From NCBI RefSeq assembly GCF_040412425.1, contig NC_089781.1, positions 55,208,813 to 55,272,812 on the forward strand: DNA of 64,000 nucleotides. Direction: 5' to 3'. How positions within the stretch are numbered: position 1 is the stretch's first letter; every line of letters starts with the position of its first letter. Positions 22,285-33,762 of this stretch are shown here, in pieces. Below the pieces are notes generated by a model, which saw only the letters and a program-made list of their open reading frames with translations, made no database searches and was not told where the DNA came from. The stretch is from Macrobrachium rosenbergii (lineage: Eukaryota > Arthropoda > Malacostraca > Decapoda > Palaemonidae). A program made the translations under genes and the position numbers.

Positions 22285-22400
22285 CCGGTCCACACTAGTA
22301 AACACTGTTTGAAAACAAAGTTTGCAAACAGTTTGCAAACAGTTTGGAAATTGTTTGGAAACAAAGTTTGAAACAAAGTTTGGAAACAGTTTGTTTTTTT
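22285..22400. repeat. Short-period repeats of 'gtttg(g)aaacaaa'
   Basis: Imperfect 11-14 bp repetition of 'caaacagtttg' and 'ggaaacaaagtttg', including the palindromic word caaactgtttg-like forms. It is preceded by 'aggccggtccacactag', which resembles a terminal repeat of a DNA transposon but has no visible partner. Confidence 0.5.
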
Positions 22401-22472
22401 ATCAGTATATTTGTTTCCCATCCAGAATGGAAAACATTAGTGTTTCTGTGTGTATATGTATATAAAACATAC

Positions 22473-22611
<139 letters not shown>

Positions 22612-24246
22612 CAGTAAAATTTATTGCATGGGGATGCGTTACAACCCTCAGCGAATAGCTAAAACCAGCAAATTCTTAGAACCCCTCTAATAACACTTAG
22701 AACTGCCTATTTTGATAGTTCAAACACACATAAAACAAACTAAAAATGCTTATACAGGTATTATCCTACTTACGATGGGGCTAGGTTAAAAAAGAAAAAC
22801 CATCATTGGAAAAAACGAAATACCAAAACGTATCTCGAACATAGCCTAGCCTACACTAGGGTATTCGGTACCATGTACTATATACATATATGGTAGCCTA
22901 GCCTACACTATAAAATATAATCTTTACATACCGGTATAATTATTGATATCAGCTAATTTTGGAGGTTTATGCAAAGTGACTTATGATAATTCAGTACAAA
23001 GAGAAATTGAATAACAAACAAGAATTAGCTTAGCCTACACTAAGGTATATTGCATACATAAACGGTAGCGTAGCCTACATTATACTGTACTCTATATTCG
23101 CATATCGTGTTATACAAACGTCAACATAACGAATATGCATCTTTTCCATGGATCTCTTAAAATGTTACGCCCTAATTCATTGTATCCAATCATATTGTAT
23201 ATTATTATATTGCTTTTGTATTATAAATTGCGATCATAGCGATAAATATTTTGGTTTGGAAATGTTTATGCTGTGTTTATTTTGCTGCATTTAACTCAGT
23301 TCAGAGAGATTTTCTTGCTTCTAGTTAGAGTTTAGATACTTTATTTATAAGGGGCAAGGTTATTTTTCATTATACGAAGTGTTTTCAAGTTGAAATATAA
23401 CTAAAATACGTCTTGTTGTGAAATTAATTTATCTATTTTCGTGAATAGATGACGATTGATGATTTTTATTTAGCATTTGTTTTCTGTAAAAAATTCAAGA
23501 TTCTGTTCGCTATTTTCACTTGTTTTCATCATAATATTTTATTTTATTTTTACATATTTATCGTTTATCAATTTAAAAATAGCAGTAATGTGTTCTTTCA
23601 TGCCCAGTAGTTTTGATGAAAATACTTTCTCTCACATTTTAATTACGATAGACTTTCATCCATGTTGCTGATGCACGATAATTTACAGTTTAGTCATTAG
23701 CAGCTTTCTCAACTTCAGCTACAATGTGCAGCTTAAATTTAGCAGTATATTTCCTTGAGGATCTTTTATCTATACCGAATAAGGGTATAATGTAAAAATA
23801 TATCAGTCCTATTCTAATTAACGTCATTTGTGCCATAACCTACGGTAATTGTTTATTACCGTACAGGGGTTGAAATACAGGTAAACGGCTGTTGTAATCC
23901 GATTCAGTTATAAGCAAAACTACAGTTTCTTGGTCGGTTGTTTATGGCTGTACGCATTTACGCAAGAGTATAACTTTACTAACAATACTTTTATCATTCT
24001 CTTTTACTTTTTTAACTAGAAGATGGGATAAAGATGTGGAGGAAAAGTTTGTCTGTTGTAATTTGGTCTCTCTCACTGCCTGATTACGCTGCTGCCTGAG
24101 CCCGTGCGAAATTTAAAAATACTTTATAAATAATATTGTCGTATCGGTATTAACTGCTTAACCCATTGCAAAATCGAATTATCATACGGTGTATTATCAT
24201 AACTCGAGCATTACCCGAGTATTTTAGTAGTTTATCAAAAAAAGTG
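22612..24246. mobile_element. Single pogo-like element, right end missing
   Basis: It contains one left half and one right half with the same central junction as the cluster ('aaatagcagtaatgtgttctttcatgcc', near 23575-23600). The left terminus is degenerate (cagtaaaatttatt) and abuts the (TA)n tract. The right half breaks off at about 24246 in 'atcaaaaaaagtg', where a Gypsy pol remnant begins. The last ~90 bp and the terminal repeat are missing. Remnants of the minus-strand HTH coding block are at 23640-23780. Confidence 0.78.
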
Positions 24247-24248
24247 TA

Positions 24249-24890
24249 GTGGCAAGGGACACTGGCGCAGGAGCCCAAAGTGACCTGCCAGCAAGGCCAC
24301 ATGCAGACACTGTGGCTGAGTTTTTACCTATTTACAAGTGTTGTCGACAGCAGATGAGCACCAAGCAGGGCAGCCTGCCCAATGCCACGCCCTCTTCTAA
24401 CAAGTCCTCCAACTGTCACAAGGTCAAGACCCTTTCCACAACAACTTGCCCCTCACCGTCTCCCATATCCCTTGCTCTCACCTACAGAGATGAGACATCC
24501 AAGATTATGATGCTGCCTGACACAGGAGCTGATATATTAGTGATGAGCCCCCAGCACTTGGAACTACTTCGCATTCCAGGAACGAGCTACAGCCTCCTGC
24601 CACGTCAGTGACCCTCACAGCAGATGGGTCAACGATGACACCAGCTTTAGGTACCTTTAAGGCCATCCTGTCATTGGCCAAGCAGTCCTGCCTTGCCACG
24701 ATTCAAGTCCACGAAAGCATTCAGATGCCACTCCTGTCCTATGCACTCTGCAAGGAGTTGGTCATCATCCTGCCAGGCTTTCCGCAGCCGGTACTACAGG
24801 TCACCCATGTTAACCAATGTAAGGAGCTACCCGCCCATGCCAACACGACCCCTGCTGAGGACCGAGAATATTTCCTACAAGCCTTCTAGG
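24249..24890 (+). pseudogene. Gypsy remnant 1: protease and spacer
   Basis: The frame from 24249 to 24611 contains the intact aspartic protease motif LPDTGADILVM (DTG at 24519-24527). It continues in a shifted frame (24608-24889) with LSLAKQSCLATIQVHE and a short helical region. The Gag part and 5' LTR are missing: sequence to the left is a pogo-like element. In the intact family this enzyme matures Gag-Pol. Confidence 0.75.
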
Positions 24891-24892
24891 AT

Positions 24893-25590
24893 ATGCTCGT
24901 GTCTAAGGAAGACCTTAAAGCAGCTCCACTAAGGCCGATGGCAGGCCGTCCCATGAAAATTCACCTCAAGGAGGATGCGGTCCCACTCGCCATTCATACC
25001 CCACAGCAGATCTCCTATGCTTTCCATAAACATGTCACGAATGAATTAGACTCCATGGTCCAGCAGGGAATCATCAAACCTTGTGGAGATGAGCCGTCGG
25101 AATGGTGCCACCCTCTAGTCGTTACCCCAAAGGCCATGGGAGTTCACATCACGGTGGATCTCACCAGCTGAACGCACGTCTCCCGATCAGCCCACCCTTC
25201 ACGCACGCCCTTAGCTGCTATCCATGCTGTCAACTCCACCGCCACCGGCGATGCCTATTGCTACCGTGGCGACCTAGCTCTCCAGGGCATGAAGAAATGC
25301 GTGAAGGGTGTTGATGACACACTACCAAAGGATCCATGAACTGCTCACCCGTTGCCACAAACACGGCATCATTCTCAACAGAGACAAGTTCACAGTGGCA
25401 GAGACCCTGAGTGAATTTTTGTGGTTTCACCTTTCTGAAGAAGGAATCGCTGCTGATCCAGGACAAGTTGCTGCTCTACAAGACTTTCCAACACCATCCA
25501 ACCTGACTGACCGTACAGCCCCTTCACCCACTCATCAGCCCCAAACACTCTTTTCTTTGGACACCAGACCATGGTAAGGACTTCAAACAT
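24893..25590 (+). pseudogene. Gypsy remnant 1: reverse transcriptase, internally deleted
   Basis: The N-terminal RT part (24893-25171) has PMKIHLKEDAVPLAIHTPQQ, a typical 'E-L-D-x-M-V-x-x-G-I-I' stretch and VVTPKAMGVHITVDL. The C-terminal part (25308-25577) has CHKHGIILNRDKF and EEGIAADPGQVAAL. Only about 140 bp separate them, too little for the palm, and no YxDD is present. The catalytic core has been deleted, and frames shift at 25171 and 25300. Confidence 0.78.
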
Positions 25591-26010
25591 GTGAAGCAAG
25601 CACTCTCAAGCCTGCCTATTCTTGTGTCTTTTGACCCAACCCTGCCGACCATTCTCCAGACCGGCACATCTCGTCTCTGTGGGATAGGCTATGCCCTCCT
25701 CCAGGACCAATGCTCCGAACGTCTCCAAGTAGTCCAATGTAGATCCCACTTTCTCGCAGAGGTGTGTGACGACTGAGCAGGAGATGCTTGCAGTATCTTG
25801 GGCCCTCACAAAGTGCTGCCTATACCTCAAAGGACTGCCAACCTTCACCCTGCAAACTGACCATCGTCCACTGGTCCCCATCATCAACAGCTACACACTG
25901 GACATGGTCGAAAACCCACGGCTTCAGTGAATGAAGAAGCACATGTTGCAATATCAATTTACTCTGGCATGGCATGCCGGCAAGTCACTATGCATACCAG
26001 ATGCACTCTC
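25591..26010 (+). pseudogene. Gypsy remnant 1: RNase H
   Basis: Segments include SLPILVSFDPTLPTILQTGTSRLCGIGYALLQ (start of RNase H, with the first catalytic Asp position altered to Gly-Thr), a decayed 'TEQEMLA' helix in another frame near 25775, TDHRPL-like sequence near 25858-25875, and SLCIPDALSRAPV (25981-26019) at its end. Stops and shifts separate the pieces. RNase H removes the RNA template during reverse transcription. Confidence 0.72.
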
Positions 26011-27660
26011 CCGTGCACCAGTCAGCTATCCCACCTCTGAGGATATGACTGGCTGTGCTGAGGTAACAGCACACGTCAGGTCCGTCATCAATGCTGCATC
26101 AGCTTCCAAGGACAAGGATGCCCCAACCATCGATGCCGACTGGACCCTGCAGGACATGTCAATAACAGCACAGGCTGACCCCACCTATGTTCACCTTCGT
26201 GACTGCATCAATTCTGGGTTCCCCACAAATCGGTACGACCTGCACGCCTCCTTACTACCATACTGTGAGAAGCCCTTTCTATTGATGGTAACCTCGCGTT
26301 CTATGGAGCAAGAATACTGGTTCCTGCAGCTCTATGTCGCCACACACTCGCCAGACTCCATGACAGCCACCAAGGTGTTGAGGCTACCAAACCTCCGGCT
26401 CAACAAACTGTCTTCTGGCCTGGGATAGACTCGGACATCACCAGCACGTTAGCTGCCTGCAAACCCTGCCAGGTCCTGCATCCCAGCCAACAGCAGGAGC
26501 CCTTGACAGTATTTTTATCTTTTTTATTGGATCGTTTCTTCCAGGTAGCGGGGAAGTCATTTCTTGTGGGTGCTGACCGCCTCTCCAGCTGGCCTGTGGT
26601 CGATCTTTGCAAGCGCAACACCACTGCCTCCTCGACCATATGGCACTTCTGCTGCTACTTCAGAGAGGTGGGTGTTCCTGTGCCTATGCACTTATGGAGG
26701 ATCCTAGCTTACCAGCAAAGAATTTGCCAACTTCACAGAGTATTGGGGCGTACACCACATAACCTCATCGCCACACTACCCACGGTCTAACGGACATGCC
26801 AAGGCCGCTGTCAAGGCTATCAAGCACTTGATCCTCAATACGGCCCCTGCAGGAAACATTGACTGCAAGGACTTTGATCGTGGCCTCCTTGAGTTAGGAA
26901 ACACGTCCAACCACTCTGGTCGCTCCCCTGCCCAGGTACTGTACAGTCATCCTCTCTGTACTTGCGTGCCTGCCCAACCTCAGTCATTCATGGAAGATTG
27001 GCAAGAAAAGGCCCACAACTCTGGCTGCAGAGCTGCTGCCAGAGCAGCTTAAGTGCAACGCAACTATGATGCACACACCTGCCCCCTACCCAGCCTGAAT
27101 GTGGGCCAACATGTCTGTCTCCAGGACCCAACATCCCACCAATGGGACAAGTTAAGTATACCTTAGTTTAACCAGACCACTGAGCTGATTAACAGCTCTC
27201 CTAGGGCTGACCCGAAGGATCAGACTTATTTTACATGGCTAAGAACCAATTGGTTACCTAGCAACAGGACCTACAGCTTATTGTGGAACCCGAACCAAAT
27301 TATACCGAGTAATGAATTTCTATTACCAGAAATAAATTCCTCTAATTCTTCATTGGCCGGCCGGAGACTCAAACTTGGGCCTAGCAGAGTGCTAGCCGAC
27401 AACTCTACCGACTTGTCCAACAAGGAACTACCAATGGGACAAGGTTGGGATCATCATGGGTGGCACACGATCATACAAGTATGAGATCTGCCTCCCAAGT
27501 GGTCGAGTGCTACGTCAGAACCGTCACTTCCTATATCCAGTGCCTGATCCCGGTCAAGTTCCCAACTCTAATCCCTAAGGTCCCTAGCCCTGATATGGAT
27601 AAGTTGTCACTTCCCTCCAAAACCCCTCGCAGGTCTCCAAGATTAAACAGGCCTACATAG
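26011..27660 (+). pseudogene. Gypsy remnant 1: integrase, split by a SINE
   Basis: From 26011 the integrase N-terminal zinc region is represented near 26400-26480 (C-K-P-C-Q after shifts). The core has FFQVAGKSFLVGADRLSSWPVV (26530-26600) and FREVGVPV, and TSSPHYP..NGHA near 26755-26800 in another frame. The C-terminal part has DRGLLELGNTSNHSGRSPAQVL (26876-26940). After the SINE, the chromatin/GPY-like tail 27444-27658 follows (GGTRSYKYE-like, then CY-VRTVTSY). Many stops. The first catalytic Asp is not preserved in the visible frame. Confidence 0.72.
27138..27443 (-). mobile_element. tRNA-derived SINE with 14-bp target duplication
   Basis: The body 27152-27429 is flanked by ACCAATGGGACAAG at 27138-27151 and 27430-27443. 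Read on the minus strand, the head (27429-27350) looks tRNA-derived: an A-box-like 'tagagttgtcggctagc' and a B-box-like 'gtttgagtctcc'. A middle part includes 'ggttcgggttccacaataagctgtagg', and the conserved tail domain is 'agccctaggagagctgttaatcagctcagtggtctgg', ending in aaggtatacttaa. Transcribed by Pol III and mobilised by a LINE in trans. It interrupts the integrase of Gypsy remnant 1. Confidence 0.88.
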
Positions 27661-27867
27661 GGTACAAAGCCCACATGTGCCACTTACGCAACTTGCTTTG
27701 TACCTTCATACTTGATAGATTCACCATGTTATTTGCTTTGCATATTTATTACTTAATAAATTCACCGTATGTTACTTACTTTGCATACTATTACTTGATA
27801 GTTCACTGTATGTAACTTCCTTAGTACGTTCAAGACACCTCTTTGAACGCAAATGGGGGAGCGAAGG
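27661..27867 (+). other. 3' untranslated region of Gypsy remnant 1 with polypurine tract
   Basis: Contains repeats of 'actttgcatatttattacttaataaattcaccgtatgtta' (27735-27800). It ends in the purine-rich 'aaatgggggagcgaag' (27851-27866) just before the LTR, which is the expected position of the plus-strand primer. Confidence 0.65.
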
Positions 27868-28118
27868 TGTGGATTACTGTATATTTTACTGTGTATATGC
27901 ATTCTGTATTTCATGAATACTGTCAGTTGCTAACGCATGCGCATGAATCTGCACTCCGCACATGTGCATGAATATTCTTCCTGCTCCTCTTGGTTTGAGT
28001 TGCATGCCTTGCAGAGCCTCTCTGTATATACCTGTTTACTGTATGGAATAAAGCAACCTATGACTCGGGATATTATTTCTCCATCGCTGCACCCTTCAGT
28101 CTTCTACAAGACATCACA
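27868..28118 (+). repeat. 3' LTR of Gypsy remnant 1
   Basis: Begins TGTGGATTACTG directly after the purine tract and ends ...AAGACATCACA (TG...CA). It carries AATAAA near 28048 and a TATA-like 'ctgtatatacctg' near 28022. No 5' partner occurs in the window, so this is a 5'-truncated element. About 251 bp. Confidence 0.7.
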
Positions 28119-28425
28119 TACCACAAGTTAAAAGAAATTGGTCTGTAATTATTTACATTACTGGGATCATTTCCAGGTTTGGGGATAGGGATTATTATAG
28201 CTTTATGCCATTCATCTGGAAATAAATTTCAAAGCCATAAATTATTATAAAACTCTAATAAGTATGACTTTGCCAAGGGTGCTAAGTGAAAGATCATCTC
28301 AAAACAAACACTGTCACCTCCATGAGCAGATTTATTGGTGTTCAAGAGAGCATATTCCAATTCTTCCATATTAAATTTTCTATTATAATATATTGTATAT
28401 CTTCTATTGTTTCAAAATTTGTTTA
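28119..28425 (-). pseudogene. LINE B, innermost segment: N-terminal reverse transcriptase
   Basis: Reading leftwards from 28425, the minus strand contains FNMEELEYALLNTNKSAHGGD (the finger 'ApGpDgi' block), LFPDEWHKAIIIPIPKPGND and NNYRPISF. These are hallmark blocks of jockey-like RT. It is separated from the rest of LINE B (42253 onward) only by the piggyBac insertion at the TTAA 28426-28429/42249-42252. The RT palm and 3' end are missing, replaced by the LTR ending at 28118. Confidence 0.85.
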
Positions 28426-28849
28426 TTAACCCTTAAACGCCGAGCCTCTATTTACAAAAGTGTCTGTCGTATGCCGGCGGCGTTCGGGAGTTAGCACTGA
28501 AGCGGGAAAAAAGTTTTTTTTCAAAAAATCACAGCACACTTAGTTTTTAAGATTAAGAGTTCATTTTTGGCTCCTTTTTTTGTCATTGCCTGAAGTTTAG
28601 TATGCAAGCATCAGAAATTAAAAACATATCATTATTATATATAAATATTGAATATATGATAGCGCGAAAAAAAATGTCATATATAATTGTAAACAAATTT
28701 ATTTTGTGAGCAAAGGGTTAAAGCTAATGAGTTATTTTTTTTTCGCTGTATTGTACACTAAATTGCGATGATTTTGGTATATAACAAATTGTAAAACGAT
28801 CAAAGCAACACAGAGAAAATATTATCACAAAATGATGCATGAATTGTAA

Positions 28850-30500
28850 CGCGCGGACGTAAAACAAGTTTTTTAAAATTCACCATAAATCGAAATATTG
28901 TGCTAGAGACTTCCCGTTTGTTGCAAAATGAAGGTAATTGATTGAATATTACAAGACTGTAAGTGTTTTAGCTTACAATTGCAGTTTTCGACCATTTCGG
29001 TTGAGTTAAAGTTGACCAAAGGTCGAAATTTTTCTATTTATCGTGATTTATATGAAAATATTTCAAAACTGATAAAAGCTATAACCATGAGTTATTGTTT
29101 GTTGTATTCTACATGAAATTGCGCACATTTTCATGTATAACACTTTATGTAAAGCCTAATAGAAAACGGTGCAAAAATTACGACAAGGTGACTAAAGAAA
29201 TTTTGAGATTTTCAGCAGAGTTATGCTTGAGCGGAGGGAATGAAAGCTTTTTTCAAAATTTCACCATAAATCGAAATATTGTGCTAGAGACTTCCCGTTT
29301 GTTGCAAAATGAAGGTAAATGATTGAATTTACTAGAATGTAAGAGTTTTAGCTTATAATTACATTTTTCGACCATTTTGGTCGAGTTTGACCGTAGGTTT
29401 AAATTTTGGCATTTATCGTGATTTATATGAAAATATTTCAAAACTGATAAAAGCTAAAACCATGAATTATTTTTTGTTGTATTCTACATGAAATTACGCA
29501 CATTTTTCATGTATAACACTTTATGTACGGCCTAACAGAAACCGTGAAAATTACGACAAGGTGACTAAAGAATCAATGAGATTTTCAGCAGAGTTACATT
29601 GCGCAAGGAAGGAATTTGTTTTTTTAAAAATTCACTATAAATCGAAATATTTTGCTAGAGACTTCCGTTTGTTACCAAAAATGAAGATAAATTATTGAAT
29701 GATTGAATGTTACTAGAATGTAAGAGTTTTAGCTATAATTGCATTTTTCGACCATTTCGGTCGAGTCAAAGATGACTGAAGTTCGAATTTTTCTATTTAT
29801 CATGATTTATATGAAAATATTTCAAAACTGATAGAGGCTACAACCATGAGTTATTGTTTGTTGTATTTACATGAAATTGCACACATTTTCATGCATAACA
29901 TTTTATTTAAAGCCTAATAGATTTTAAAATTTGTTTTAAAATTACGACAAGGTGACTAAAGAAATTTGAGATTTTCAGCAGAGTTACGCACGCGGAGGGA
30001 ATGAAAGCTTTTTCAAAAAAATTCACCATAAATCGAAATATTGTGCTAGAGACTTCCCGTTTATTGCAAAATGAAGGTAAATGATTGATTTTTACTAGAA
30101 TGTACGATTTTTTTAGTTTTTAATTGCATTTTTCGACCATTTCGGTCGATTCAAAGTTGAATTGTAGGTTTAAATTTTGGCACTTATCGTGATTTATATG
30201 AAAATATTTCAAAACTGATAAAAGCTAAAACCATGAGTTATTTTTTGTTGTATTCTACATGAAATTTATGCACATTTTCATGTATTTTTTTATGTAAGGC
30301 CTAATAGAAAACGGTGCAAAAATTACAAGGTGACTAAAGAAATTCTGAGATTTTCAGCAGTTACCGCACGCGGAGGGAAGGACAAGGTTTTTTTTCAAAA
30401 ATTCACCATATATCGAAATATTGTGCTAGAGACTTCCCGTTTGTTGCAAAATGAAGGTAAATGATTAAATATCACTAGAATGTTAGATTTTTTGCTTATA
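28850..30500. repeat. ~380-bp tandem units in the left arm of the piggyBac element
   Basis: Five starts of 'caccataaatcgaaatattgtgctagagacttcc' near 28879, 29260, 29630, 30021 and 30400. They are the same family as in 6480-8150, with more substitutions between units. Confidence 0.85.
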
Positions 30501-30518
30501 AAAAATACCAAATACATT

Positions 30519-30644
30519 ATATATATATATATATACATATTTATATTATATATATACTGATATATATTTATATATATATATATTATTTATATATATATAT
30601 AATATTATTATATATATATATTTATATATATATACATTAAGAGT

Positions 30645-30689
<45 letters not shown>

Positions 30690-30724
30690 TATATATATAT
30701 TTATACACATTATTTACACATATA

Positions 30725-30781
<57 letters not shown>

Positions 30782-30813
30782 ATATATATTCATACATATT
30801 CATACATTTTTCA

Positions 30814-30851
<38 letters not shown>

Positions 30852-30869
30852 ATTTATATATATATATAT
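30519..30869. repeat. Impure (TA)n tract, left of the nested Gypsy
   Basis: TA-rich sequence with interspersed 'ttta' and 'cata'. The nested element's 5' LTR starts directly after it. Confidence 0.92.
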
Positions 30870-31859
30870 TGTCAGTATGTGTTTAATTTAACGTAAATTA
30901 ATTTGTTTTGAATAAGCCACTTTGGCAGTAATTATTCTTTTGGAACGTAATGACCTGTTTCCTCCTCCCCGACATTTCTGACTTGTTGTTTTAGTTTTAA
31001 TTACAATGAGCTTGTTTTATTTTCACGTGTGGTTTTGGCTTCTCGTCCGGACCTGTATTCGGCGCTGTTTCTCGAGGACTGAGAGAGTTGTTTTCTGGAC
31101 CTTAGCATTGTGTGGGCCTGCCTTATTCTTGATTGATTTTGAACTATCTCTGGATTACGATACCTGCCTTTCATCAGTTTGCTGCTGCTTTGGGAGATTG
31201 ATTTATTCTTCAGTCTACGCCCTTGGTCCAGTAACACTGCCAAGGGACCTCTCTGCCAACTGGTAAGGTGTGATTGCCTGTCGGACGGCCGTGTCCGTTG
31301 ATCGTCTTGCGACGTTAAAGTGATTCTATCTTCTGTCTACGCCCTTGGTTCAGTAATACTGCCTAGGGGACCTCTCTTACGTTTGGTAAGGTCTCTCGAA
31401 TATATATTATTCCCTCGACCCGTGATTTGAAGGCTGCGTTTGCCTCTTCTACTGTTTACAGCTCACTTAAGGGAAGCAGTTTTTTTATAAACATTTAGTC
31501 TGTATTAAGTTAGGTTATTCTGTCTTTTCGACATCCTATTACTTTCAGGGCCCTCTCTTTAAAGTGTAATTGTATAGCCTATCTTAATTTGGTGTAAAGT
31601 GTTTGTTATTCGATGTTTTCAGTGTGTGGTTGATTTTTGTGTTTATTTAATGTATTTTGTAAGAGGCTCAGTGGTCATTTCTTTCTAAAAGTTTGTATTA
31701 AATATTAAGGTTTTATTTTCAGTTTTACTTTATCCTCCTTGATTCCATCTCTGTACACTCTGTTGCAGCCATTCCACCTATTGTGGACTTGGTCGTTTGT
31801 GACTTTCATTTGTGTTTTAAGAGACTTAGTGTATGTTTGATGGGCATGGGCCCATAACA
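30870..31859 (+). repeat. 5' LTR of the Gmr1-like Gypsy element
   Basis: Starts TGTCAGTATGTG and ends GGGCCCATAACA; 990 bp. It is nearly identical to 38149-39125 with a handful of small indels and substitutions. It contains two related blocks 'gcccttggtccagtaacactgccaagggacctctct' and 'gcccttggttcagtaatactgcctaggggacctctct' (about 31211 and 31343), each followed by '(g)taaggt', perhaps a duplicated splice-donor-like or regulatory unit. LTRs drive transcription and supply the RNA ends for template jumps. Confidence 0.92.
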
Positions 31860-31861
31860 TT

Positions 31862-31872
31862 TGGCGACCGTG
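31862..31872 (+). other. Primer binding site (TGGCGACCGTG)
   Basis: TGG followed by CGACCGTG lies two bases after the LTR end, where the 3' CCA of a tRNA primer pairs. The same start is used by Gypsy elements that I recall as tRNA-Arg primed; the tRNA identity is not proven here. Confidence 0.75.
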
Positions 31873-32117
31873 TTTTGATCCAGTTCTGATTTGTCGGATC
31901 CTGTAGTCACTTGAGTGTATAGAGTGGATTCTTGGGGTGTTTTGTGAGCATAGTAATACCTTCTCTCCTATTTTTTTGTGTTGATAAGGTGTTTATAATT
32001 TTTTTCTTGACCGTGGTAGGATATTTGTGTGGTTATTGGTGTTCAGTGTATTGGTTTGTTTTTGGGTATATTTTGTGAGATACATTTATATATTTACTTG
32101 TGTGTAATTAATTTACT

Positions 32118-33320
32118 ATGGCTGATTTGAATATCCCGGAGCTCTTGAGTGGAGAGGGGTGGCAGGACAGGTTGGCAGAATTGAATAAGCCTGATTTAGA
32201 GTGTGTAGCTGAATTTGTTGAAATTGAAAATCCTGGGTCTGTTAGGAAGGGCTTGTTGCTGCTTAATGTTTATGAAAAGGTTAAGGTGATGAAGGCAGAA
32301 GGTAAACCAGAGACTAGGCAGGTGGAGGAAGCGGTGTCAGTAGAAATTTTAGATAGGCAGATTCAGTTGAAAAGAATGAAATAGATCTCCAAAGGTTGAA
32401 GGCTGAGGAGAGAGAGAGAGAGAGGCAGCACAGAACTTGCTATGCAAGCATTGAGTAATAGGGTTCTTCTTCTTCCCAACATAATGTGTCTGCAATGCCT
32501 TGTATTAATCTAACTGAAGCTCTAAAGTTAGTCCCAAATTTTCAGGAAGTTAACTTGGCAGAGTTTTTGTTTCTTTTGAGAAGAATAGCTTCAAGGTTGG
32601 AATGGCCAAAAGAGTATTGGACCACTCTTATTCAGAGTAAATTGTTAGGTAAGGCCCAGAAAGTTTACGTTACCTTGGACGAAGATCTGTCTTCAGATTA
32701 TGATTCTGTAAAGGCCATAGTTTTGAAGGCTTACGAGTTGGTACCGGAAGCTTACCGACAACGCTTCCGTAATTTACAGAAGGAAAGAGGGCAGACTTTT
32801 GTAGAGTTCGCCAGGGCTAAAAGCAATTTGCTGGCGACTGGTTAAAGTCTAAGGAGGTGACAGACTTTGAAATTAAAAAGAATTGATTTTGGTTGAGGAG
32901 TTTAAAGGTCCGTGCCTAATGAGGTGAAGGTACACCTCGAAGAGTTAAAATTAGAAACTTTGCAGGAGGTGGCAATTTACCAAGTGATGAGTACCTCCTC
33001 TCTCATAAAAATGTGATAGGGAAGTGCCCAGAAATGAGAAATCTGGTTGGGTGAGTTAACAGGAGTAGTAATCAGAACAGGTATAATAGGCCTAATGTTT
33101 TTATGGTTCTCGTACTACTCCTGTTAACAGCTATAATAGGCAGACCACAGATAACCCGGAGAAGTTGAAAACTTTGACTTGTTTCTTCTGTCATAAGAAG
33201 GGACACGTCAAGAGCATGTGTTATGCATTTAAAAGGTCACAAAGGACCGAAAGACGTCCGGTAATGGCCATTCGTAGGAATGAGAACGAGTCAGTGGCTG
33301 AGAACTCTAATAATCAATGA
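32118..33320 (+). pseudogene. Gmr1-like Gypsy: Gag with zinc knuckle
   Basis: The ATG at 32118 opens MADLNIPELLSGEGWQDRLAELNK, an N-terminal domain of about 88 codons ending in a stop at 32384. The capsid-like part continues at 32486-32845 (NFQEVNLAEFLFLLRRIASRL ... RQRFRNLQKERGQTFVEFA). A CCHC knuckle, C-x2-C-x4-H-x4-C, is at 33180-33221. Breaks: frameshifts near 32385 (by a GA run) and 32845. Gag forms the particle that packages element RNA. Length and order are normal for the group. Confidence 0.8.
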
Positions 33321-33339
33321 CTAGGCAATAAGTCACTGG

Positions 33340-33656
33340 CTCCTTTTCAGAAATTTTTGTCTGATGGTTTTGTTCGCTCTGGGAATTCGACTGAGCAAAG
33401 AAAGGTTAAAATTTTGCGTGACACTGGGGCTGCTCAGTCTTTAATTCTCAGAGAATCCTTACCTATTGATTGGGAATGTTCAAATAAGGAATATGTTTTG
33501 TTAAGTGGTTTTCCAGATACGGTCAGGTCTTACCCGGTTGAGAGTTTTTATTTATCATGCCCGTCTTTTTCAGGTTATTTAAAACTGGCCATTATTGATA
33601 AATTTCCTATTAAAGATGTGGATTTGGTGTTGGGAATGATGTCGCCTAATAAATAA
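33340..33656 (+). CDS. Gmr1-like Gypsy: aspartic protease
   Basis: An uninterrupted frame with the active-site triad in ILRDTGAAQSLIL (DTG at 33420-33428) and the C-terminal ILLG-type strand as DLVLGMM near 33623-33643. Both halves of the retropepsin fold are present, so the domain could be intact, although it is cut from its neighbours by shifts and by a stop at 33656. Confidence 0.82.
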
Positions 33657-33762
33657 AACTTTTCCTATTGTATTAAGTTCAGTAATGAAATATCTGTAGT
33701 CACTCCGATCGAAGGCTAGTAGTGTTGACTCATAAGTTAGCTCTTCGGTAGTTGATGTTGAT

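Noticed and set aside
27350..27429. Functional tRNA gene on the minus strand
   Set aside because: Box-like motifs are present but no cloverleaf can be completed; it is the head of a SINE with target duplications.
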